From positions 1-5,051 of the forward strand of contig BNXR01000120.1 of NCBI GenBank assembly GCA_025999735.1: a stretch of 5,051 nucleotides of DNA, in the 5' to 3' direction. Both the position numbers and the translations under genes were made by a program. Position 1 is the first letter of the stretch. Each line of letters starts with the position of its first letter. Under the pieces are notes generated by a model. The model saw only the letters and a list, made by a program, of their open reading frames with translations, ran no database searches and was not told where the DNA came from. The DNA comes from Bacteroidia bacterium. GTDB taxonomy: Bacteria > Bacteroidota > Bacteroidia > Bacteroidales > Marinifilaceae. Below, in pieces: positions 1 to 5,051 of the stretch.

Positions 1-2
1 CT

Positions 3-224
3 CCTAATCCTACGCTTACATACACTTATAGCGGTTTTAATCCAGGTGATGACATAGCTAATTCGATTTTTGAAGCACCGCAATTTAAAACGACAGCAGT
101 GGTATCGCCACATAGCCCTGTGGGCAAATATCTCATTGATATAAACAATTCCTATCTCGCTACATCAATTAATAATAATTACGCCTTTAAGTACAAAACG
201 GACACATTAGAGATAGTGAAAGCC
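3..224 (+). other. MBG-type module, C-terminal part (residues 1-74)
   Basis: The fragment begins 'PNPTLTYTYSGFNPGDD', which is the usual MBG_2-like signature following a lost 'YG' strand. It continues with 'SPVGKYLIDI' and ends in the terminal strand 'YKTDTLEIVKA', the family's 'GTLTVTKA' ending. The first strand and the YG motif lie upstream of the window. It is more diverged from the C and D modules downstream than those are from each other, and it has no near-identical DNA partner in the window. Confidence 0.8.
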
Positions 225-3200
225 AATCCGGGGATTAGCTTTACTACGCCGGTGCCGTTCCCTGTCTCTTTCATTGCCCCTCATGAATTTACCAATCCGG
301 TTGTTAACCCTAGCGGTGTAGGTACGATAACGTATAGCACATCGCAGGGATCGGTAGATAATGCTACCGGCAAGCTAACTTACTTGAACACCGGCTACAT
401 TGTCGTTACGGCAACATATACAGGGGCAGCTAACTACAAGGATACAACCATATCCTACACGTTGCACGTGCGTGGTGCAATCCCAACTTTAACATTTGCT
501 GATCCCACACCTTCTCCCGTGACCTATAAGCCTGGAGTTGTGTTTAAGAATGAAGCAACCAGTAATAGTACGGGAGATATCAGCTATGCAGTGGTGAGTG
601 GTCGCGGTACGGTGAGTAGTGCTACCGGAACGGAAGGAGAGCTGTCGAATGTATATGCAGGCTTGCTTACAATAGAAGCTACCATAGCACCCACCACTGA
701 TTATGAGTCGACTACGGCTACCTATCAGATACTGATTAAAAAAGCCGTTCCCATCCTTGCGTTTGCCACGTCGCAGGATGACGTGATTAGCGATGGGCCT
801 CATTATTATGATCCGAACTTTACTTATACGAACGAAGCCAGCGCTGCCCCGAGCACTCCGAGCACAGGTAAGGTTACTTACACCGTAATCCCTTCTGACA
901 GAGGTAAGGTAGATAATGATGGGGTTTTAACAAAAGTAACATCCGGAGTAGCACCACTTGAAATAAAAGCCCATCTGGCCGCGGATACCAATTACAGTTC
1001 CAAAGATACGACCTATCAGATTATTATCGCTCCGGTCCAAGCGGCCATCTCGTGGAATTTAGCTGACCCTTACACCGCAGCTAAGTATGGCGATACCATA
1101 CTATTAGAAGCTGTTTCCAGCGACGGTAAGCCGGTAAGCTACGCCGTGTTGGGCGGTTCCACAGCGTTACAAATTGTAGGGTCAAAGGCTATCGTCAGGT
1201 CAGTAGGTAATAACGTAAAAATAGAGGCTTCTCAGCCTTCAGCAAGTCCAAACTACCTTGCACCTGCTCCTGTGGAAAAGACGTTCAACCTTCAGCCAGC
1301 CCTTCTTACCGTTAGGGCAAACAATAGTACCAGCGAGTATGGCGACGTTCCGGTGTATTCAGCCACTTATAGCGGGTTTAAATTTAACGATAATGAGACT
1401 GTTTTGACCACTCCTCTCACATACGCTCCTACTGCTGCCACAGCGGCAACCACAGTGCCGGGGTTGTACCCCATTACTTTATCAGGTGCAGCGGCAGCCA
1501 ATTATACTTTTGCTTACACTCCTGGCGGCACGCTGACCATCACTCCGGCTCCCTTGCATGTGCACGCTACCCCTGCTTCCAAAATCTACGGCGCTGCAGA
1601 CCCCACTTTTGGGTTCACCTTTGAGTCAACAGACTTTAAGAATGGCGATAATGCCGGGAGCATCACTGGAACAGACATACCCACGGCATACAAGGATGCG
1701 GCGACCAGCAATGATGCAGGAACTTATCCTAAGGCCATCAGAGTGCAAGCTCCTACAACGGTGAATGACAAATATTATTTCATCTATGACTCGGCGACCT
1801 TTGTAATCACCAAGAAGCCTCAAACAATAACATGGACAAGTGCAACTGTGCAGAAATATTATGGCGATGCCCAGTTTAGCCCTGCGTGCACCGATGGGAC
1901 AACGCCGCCGCTAACCACTACCGATATTGTTTACACATCCAGTAACCCAAGCGTGGCCAGAGTGACAGGCACCGGTGCGGGTGCTCAGCTCACCATTGTG
2001 GGTGTAGGTACGTCCTTCATAACGGCCACTAAGGCAGGGAACAATAACTATGCAGACGCACCTCCGGTAATTATGACGCTCAACGTCGGTGCGGGCACAC
2101 CGACCATCTCGTGGAATAATTCGGCAACAGATTATCCGGCTATGTATGGTGATACGCTCAAGTTTGACAATGTTCAGCTTCCGACTGCTTCTTCTAGTGT
2201 CAACACAGGGTTTGATATTGAATACGTGTCGAGTGACAATACGAAGTTGGAAATTATAGGGTCTGGGTCTGGGCAGAGAGCTATAGTTAGGGAGAGTAGC
2301 AGCACGGTAACAATCGAGGCTCATCAGGCAGGTGGTACTAACTACAATACCGTTACTTCTGCGACAACAAATACTATTAACTTTGCGCCAGCACCGCTTA
2401 TCGTAAAAGCAGAGGATAAGTACATTACTTATGGCGAAACCCCTGTCTATACAGTTTCTACCAGTGGGTTTAAATTGGACGATGCGACGATTCCTGGCCT
2501 TGTGACCGGTCCTCTGTCATATACTCCTATTCCTGCCACAGCGGCAACCCATGTGCCTAACACCTACACCATTAGTGTGACAGGTGCAGCGGCCACCAAT
2601 TATACTATTACTCCTCAATCCGGCTGGCTGTATATAGCGAAGGCTCCCTTGCATGTGCACGCTACCGCTGCTACCAAAACCTACGGCGCTGCAGACCCCA
2701 CTTTTGGGTTCACCTTTGAGGCAACAGACTTTAAGAATGGCGAAGGTGACGCGGACATCACTGTACCAGACAGACCCACGGCCTACAAGGATGCGGCGAC
2801 CAGCGATGATGCAGGGACTTATCCTAAGGCCATCATACTGCAAGCTCCTACAACGAACAACAAATATTATTTTGTTTATGACTCGGCGACCTTTACTATT
2901 AGCAAGAAGCCTCAAACAATAACATGGACAAGTGCAACTGTGCAGAAATATTATGGCGATGCCCAGTTTAGCCCTGCGTGCACCGATGGGACAACGCCGC
3001 CGCTAACCACTACCGATATTGTTTACACATCCAGTAACCCAAGCGTGGCCAGAGTGACAGGTACCGGTGCGGGTGCTCAGCTCACCATTGTGGGTGTAGG
3101 TACGTCCTTCATAACGGCCACTAAGGCAGGGAACAATAACTATGCAGACGCACCTCCGGTAATTATGACGCTCAACGTCGGTGCAGGCACACCGACCATC

Positions 3201-5051
3201 TCGTGGAATAATTCGGCAACAGATTATCCGGCTACGTATGGTGATACGCTCAAGTTTGACAATGTTCAGCTTCCGACTGCTTCTTCTAGTGTCAACACAG
3301 GGTTTGATATTGAATACGTGTCGAGTGACAATACGAAGTTGGAAATTATAGGGTCTGGGTCTGGGCAGAGAGCTATAGTTAGGGAGAGTAGCAGCACGGT
3401 AACAATCGAGGCTCATCAGGCAGGTGGTACTAACTACAATACCGTTACTTCTGCGACAACAAATACTATTAACTTTGCGCCAGCACCGCTTATCGTAAAA
3501 GCAGAGGATAAGTACATTACTTATGGCGAAACCCCTGTCTATACAGTTTCTACCAGTGGGTTTAAATTGGACGATGCGACGATTCCTGGCCTTGTGACCG
3601 GTCCTCTGTCATATACTCCTATTCCTGCCACAGCGGCAACCCATGTGCCTAACACCTACACCATTAGTGTGACAGGTGCAGCGGCCACCAATTATACTAT
3701 TACTCCTCAATCCGGCTGGCTGTATATAGCGAAGGCTCCCTTGCATGTGCACGCTACCGCTGCTACCAAAACCTACGGCGCTGCAGACCCCACTTTTGGG
3801 TTCACCTTTGAGGCAACAGACTTTAAGAATGGCGAAGGTGACGCGGACATCACTGTACCAGACAGACCCACGGCATACAAGGATGCGGCGACCAGCGATG
3901 ATGCAGGGACTTATCCTAAGGCCATCATACTGCAAGCTCCTACAACGGTGAACGACAAATATTATTTCATCTATGACTCGGCAACCTTTACTATTAACAA
4001 GAAGCCTCAAACCCTGCAATGGGCAGCGACATGGCAACCTTCAGGTAGGACGGTAGATTATGGTGTTGCTCCGATTAACCTTTCGGCGGAGTGTACCGAT
4101 GCGACAGCGTCGCCGCTAGGCAGTACTTCCATATCTTTCAGTTCTAGTAACCCTAGCGTGGCCACAGTCTCAGGTAGCACGCTCACTATTGTGGGTGTAG
4201 GTCGGACCACTATAACAGCCACCAAGGCAGGGAACAACAACTATGACGACGCTTTCTCCACTAGGATACTTGATGTAGATCCGAAACAAGCGAGCATCAC
4301 ATGGAATTTAGCGAGCCCAAACAACACATTCGCTTATGGTGATACCATACTATTAGACGCTATTTCCAGCGACGGTAAGCCGGTAAGCTACGCCGTGTTG
4401 GGCGGTTCCACAGCGTTACAAATTGTAGGGTCAAAGGCTATCGTCAGGTCAGTAGCTAATAACGTAAAAATCGAGGCTTCTCAGCCTTCAGCAAGTCCAA
4501 ACTACCTTGCACCTACTCCTGTGGAAAAAGAGTTCAACCTTCAGCCAGCCATTCTTACCGTCAGGGCAAACAATGCGACCAGCGAGTATGGCGACGTTCC
4601 GGTGTATTCAGCCACTTATAGCGGGTTTAAATTTAACGATAATAATACTGTTTTGACCACTCCTCTCACATACACTACTAGCCCCATCAACGCCACGGCA
4701 ACCACAGTGCCAGGAAGCTATACTATTACAGTATCAGGTGCAGCGGCAGCCAATTATACTTTTGCTTACACTCCTGGCGGCACGCTGACCATCACGCCGG
4801 CTCCCCTGCATGTGCACGCTACCGCTGCTACCAAAACCTACGGCGCTGCAGACCCTATTTTTGCGTTCACCTTTGAGGCAACAGACTTTAAGAATGGCGA
4901 AGGTGACGCGACCATCCTTCCAGCCGAAAGACCCGTGGCATACAAGGATGCGGCGACCAGCGATGATGCAGGGACTTATCCTAAGGCCATCATACTGCAA
5001 GCTCCTACAACGGTGAACAACAAATATTATTTCATCTATGACTCGGCGACC
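3..5051 (+). CDS. Giant repetitive MBG/Ig-like domain surface protein, internal fragment
   Basis: One frame is open from base 3 to the window edge: 1,683 codons without a stop, and both ends of the gene lie outside. Window residue number equals codon start divided by 3. The protein is a string of beta-sandwich-type modules of 85-100 residues: a partial MBG module, three unique Ig-like modules, then a four-module higher-order repeat (Ig-like A and B, MBG-like C and D). It holds only three Met (codons 2073, 2142, 3165) and three Cys, so no ATG start is possible before 2073, and that one is mid-domain; the true start is upstream. No enzyme motif, transmembrane stretch, signal peptide or C-terminal sorting domain is visible. 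Known relatives of these domains occur in large secreted or cell-surface proteins of Bacteroidota, where adhesion is often proposed; a role in adhesion or as an extended stalk is inference only. Confidence 0.95.
225..473 (+). other. Bacterial Ig-like module, unique copy 1 (residues 75-157)
   Basis: The module runs from 'NPGISF' to 'YTLHVR'. It contains 'GTITYSTSQGSVDNATGKL' followed by 'TATYTGAANYKDTT', the order seen in BIG_2-like and related bacterial Ig folds: a 'VD..TG' turn, then 'ITAT..A..NY'. It is one of three consecutive Ig-like modules of related layout but little sequence identity. It contains no Cys or Trp, unlike the A modules downstream. The family assignment is by motif only. 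Confidence 0.65.
474..746 (+). other. Bacterial Ig-like module, unique copy 2 (residues 158-248)
   Basis: The module starts 'GAIPTLTFADP' and ends 'TYQILIKKA'. The central part 'GDISYAVVSGRGTVSSATG' and the later 'TIEATIAPTTDYES' match the same Ig-like plan as its neighbours ('ITY.V..G.V...TG', then 'IEA...A..DY'). It may be the same module type as the following one, which also ends 'TYQI' plus two or three hydrophobic residues. There is no near-identical copy in the window. Confidence 0.6.
747..1034 (+). other. Bacterial Ig-like module, unique copy 3 (residues 249-344)
   Basis: The module starts 'VPILAFATSQDD' and ends 'TTYQIIIAP'. It carries 'GKVTYTVIPSDRGKVDNDG' and 'EIKAHLAADTNYSSKDTTY', the same pattern as the two modules before it. 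A short Ser/Pro/Thr-rich insertion ('SAAPSTPSTG') sits before the central strand and makes it slightly longer than its neighbours. It is the last module before the higher-order repeat array. Confidence 0.6.
1035..1817 (+). repeat. Higher-order repeat unit 1 (modules B0-C0-D0, no A)
   Basis: B0 (about 1035-1298, residues 345-432) is Ig-like: 'AAISWN', 'YGDTILLEA', 'SSDGKPVSYAV', then 'VKIEASQPSASPNY'. This matches the common bacterial pattern 'YGD..f.L.A..SG.PV.Y...G...I.A.Q.G...Y'. C0 (1299-1547, residues 433-515) is MBG-like: 'LLTVRANN', 'YGDVPVYSATYSGFKF', 'SGAAAANYTF', 'GGTLTIT'. D0 (1548-1817, residues 516-605) is MBG-like: 'APLHVHA', 'YGAADPTFGFTF', 'DFKNGD', 'DAGTYPKAI', 'YYFIYDSATFVIT'. 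No A module precedes B0; the unique Ig-like module sits there instead. The DNA of B0 and C0 is close to that of unit 4, not unit 2. Confidence 0.85.
1047..1547 (+). repeat. Outer repeat pair, left copy (B0-C0), partner at 4296-4799
   Basis: This segment aligns to 4296-4799 at offset 3,249, with one extra codon in the right copy late in module C. A run of 93 bases (1114-1206) is identical to 4363-4455. Differences cluster at the start of B ('LADPYTAAKYGD' against 'LASPNNTFAYGD') and in the C loop before 'TTVPG'. The corresponding B-C segments of units 2 and 3 encode a clearly different sequence variant. Confidence 0.88.
1818..2909 (+). repeat. Higher-order repeat unit 2 (modules A1-B1-C1-D1)
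   Basis: This is a complete 364-residue unit (residues 606-969). A1 (1818-2093) is BIG_2-like: 'PQTITW', 'YYGDAQFSPACTDG', 'YTSSNPSVARVTG', 'LTIVGVG', 'ITATKAGNNNY'. B1 (about 2094-2390) has 'TISWNN', 'YGDTLKFD', 'EYVSSDNTKLEIIGSGSG', 'TIEAHQAGGTNYN'; it is longer than B0. C1 (2391-2642) has 'PLIVKAEDKYITYGETPVY', 'STSGFKLDD', 'TGAAATNYTI', 'SGWLYIAKA'. D1 (2643-2909) has 'APLHVHA', 'YGAADPTFGFTF', 'DAGTYPKAI', and ends 'TTNNKYYFVYDS', one residue shorter than the other D modules. The unit is nearly identical to unit 3 in DNA. Confidence 0.9.
2259..2273 (+). repeat. Short in-frame GGGTCT repeat in module B1 (copy at 3351-3365)
   Basis: The bases read GGGTCTGGGTCTGGG, a six-base unit repeated two and a half times, encoding 'GSGSG'. 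The same tract is at 3351-3365 in unit 3. In B0 and B3 the equivalent place reads 'IVGSKAIVRSV' with a single 'GS', so the tract looks like an in-frame expansion in a loop between strands, present before units 2 and 3 were duplicated. Confidence 0.7.
2910..4004 (+). repeat. Higher-order repeat unit 3 (modules A2-B2-C2-D2)
   Basis: This is a complete 365-residue unit (residues 970-1334) with A2 at 2910-3185, B2 at about 3186-3482, C2 at 3483-3734 and D2 at 3735-4004. The encoded protein matches unit 2 except Met to Thr at codon 3234 (ATG at 2142 in unit 2) and the tail of D2, which reads 'TTVNDKYYFIYDSATFTINK'. That tail has one more residue than D1 and agrees better with D0 and D3. Module families and motifs are as in unit 2. 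Confidence 0.9.
4005..5051 (+). repeat. Higher-order repeat unit 4 (modules A3-B3-C3, D3 cut by window edge)
   Basis: A3 (4005-4286, residues 1335-1428) is a diverged BIG_2-like module: 'PQTLQWAATW', 'VDYGVAPINLSAECTDA', 'FSSSNPSVATVSG', 'LTIVGVG', 'ITATKAGNNNYDDAF'. B3 (about 4287-4547) and C3 (4548-4799) closely match B0 and C0 of unit 1, for example 'SSDGKPVSYAVLGGSTAL' and 'YGDVPVYSATYSGFKFND'. C3 has one extra codon relative to C0 in the loop before 'TTVPG'. D3 (4800-5051) matches the other D modules, with variants 'DPIFAFTF' and 'ILPAERPVAYKD', and stops at the window edge in the '...YDSAT' strand. Confidence 0.88.
4296..4799 (+). repeat. Outer repeat pair, right copy (B3-C3), partner at 1047-1547
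   Basis: This is the right-hand copy of the segment at 1047-1547. It encodes the same B variant (15 or more consecutive shared residues around 'KPVSYAVLGGSTALQIVGS') and the same C variant ('FNDN.TVLTTPLTY'). At 4456 a C replaces the G at 1207, giving Ala for Gly. Silent and replacement changes are both present, so the pair is older than the 1,092-base tandem duplication it flanks. Confidence 0.88.

Larger units (their letters stand above)
1812..3947 (+). repeat. Recent tandem duplication, period 1,092 bases, two copies
   Basis: Bases 1812-2855 align without gaps to 2904-3947. By eye I find four differences: 1970 C/3062 T (silent), 2093 G/3185 A (silent), 2143 T/3235 C (Met to Thr) and 2783 C/3875 A (silent). 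Bases 2144-2782 and 3236-3874 are identical (639 bases). The next codons break the match: copy 1 goes straight to AAC AAC where copy 2 has GTG AAC GAC. The period is a multiple of three, so the frame is kept. The copy boundary lies in module D. Confidence 0.93.

Noticed and set aside
489..803. Minus-strand frame of 104 codons
   Set aside because: It is opposite two of the Ig-like modules of the long frame. Its Arg/His/Cys/Ser-rich composition is typical of antisense translation.
1911..2324. Minus-strand open frame of 137 codons, repeated almost exactly at 3003-3416
   Set aside because: It lies wholly opposite the long + strand frame in modules A-B. Its recurrence is explained by the 1,092-base DNA duplication, not by independent conservation. 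The translation shows no recognisable domain.
2517..4037. Minus-strand frames of 132-142 codons opposite C-D modules (2517-2915, 3609-4037), with related ones at 1626-1823 and 4734-5000
   Set aside because: These are antisense shadows over coding DNA that recur with the repeat. They have no domain similarity I can recognise.
1558..5016. Four similar + strand small frames (starting at 1558, 2653, 3745, 4810) in another frame
   Set aside because: They are out-of-frame shadows of the four D modules, and look alike only because the D DNA is alike. No ribosome binding site logic or gene spacing supports them.
1035..5051. CRISPR array or mobile element as the cause of the repeats
   Set aside because: Repeats are about 1 kb, in-frame, coding and directly adjacent, with no short repeat-spacer rhythm, no inverted terminal repeats and no transposase.
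1..5051. Promoters, terminators or RNA genes inside the window
   Set aside because: The entire window is coding. I saw no hairpin followed by a T run, and no tRNA or rRNA signature.

Overview
The whole 5,051-base window lies inside one very long gene on the + strand. A single reading frame (codons starting at base 3) stays open for 1,683 codons with no stop, and neither the start nor the end of the gene is in view. The product is a low-complexity-composition, Thr/Ala/Ser/Tyr/Asn-rich protein made entirely of small all-beta modules of about 85-100 residues. I recognise two kinds: MBG-type domains (pattern 'YG...PTF/PVY...SGF', then '(S/T)GAAA.NYT', then 'LTIT/LYIAKA') and bacterial Ig-like (BIG_2-like) domains (pattern 'SSNPSVA.V', then 'LTIVGVG', then 'ITATKAGNNNY'). 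Giant proteins built this way are typical surface-exposed or secreted proteins of Bacteroidota, so that phylum is my best guess. It rests on domain content alone. No catalytic domain, signal peptide, membrane anchor or sorting domain falls in the window.

Layout: bases 3-224 hold the end of an MBG module. Bases 225-1034 hold three divergent Ig-like modules that are not repeated elsewhere in the window. From 1035 to the end there is a higher-order repeat whose unit is four modules, A-B-C-D (A and B Ig-like, C and D MBG-like), about 364 residues in full. Unit 1 (1035-1817) has only B-C-D. Unit 2 (1818-2909) and unit 3 (2910-4004) are complete and nearly identical in DNA. Unit 4 (4005-5051) is complete except that D runs off the window edge.

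The most notable structure is at the DNA level. Units 2 and 3 form a tandem duplication with period 1,092 bases and only four base differences over 1,044 aligned bases, including a 639-base stretch with none. By contrast, the B-C parts of units 1 and 4, which flank the duplication, resemble each other and not the B-C parts between them, giving an outer-inner-inner-outer pattern. D modules are closely similar in all four units. This points to recent unequal crossing-over and gene conversion in a length-variable surface protein. There is no RNA gene, mobile element, CRISPR array, promoter or terminator that I can support, and no intergenic DNA.
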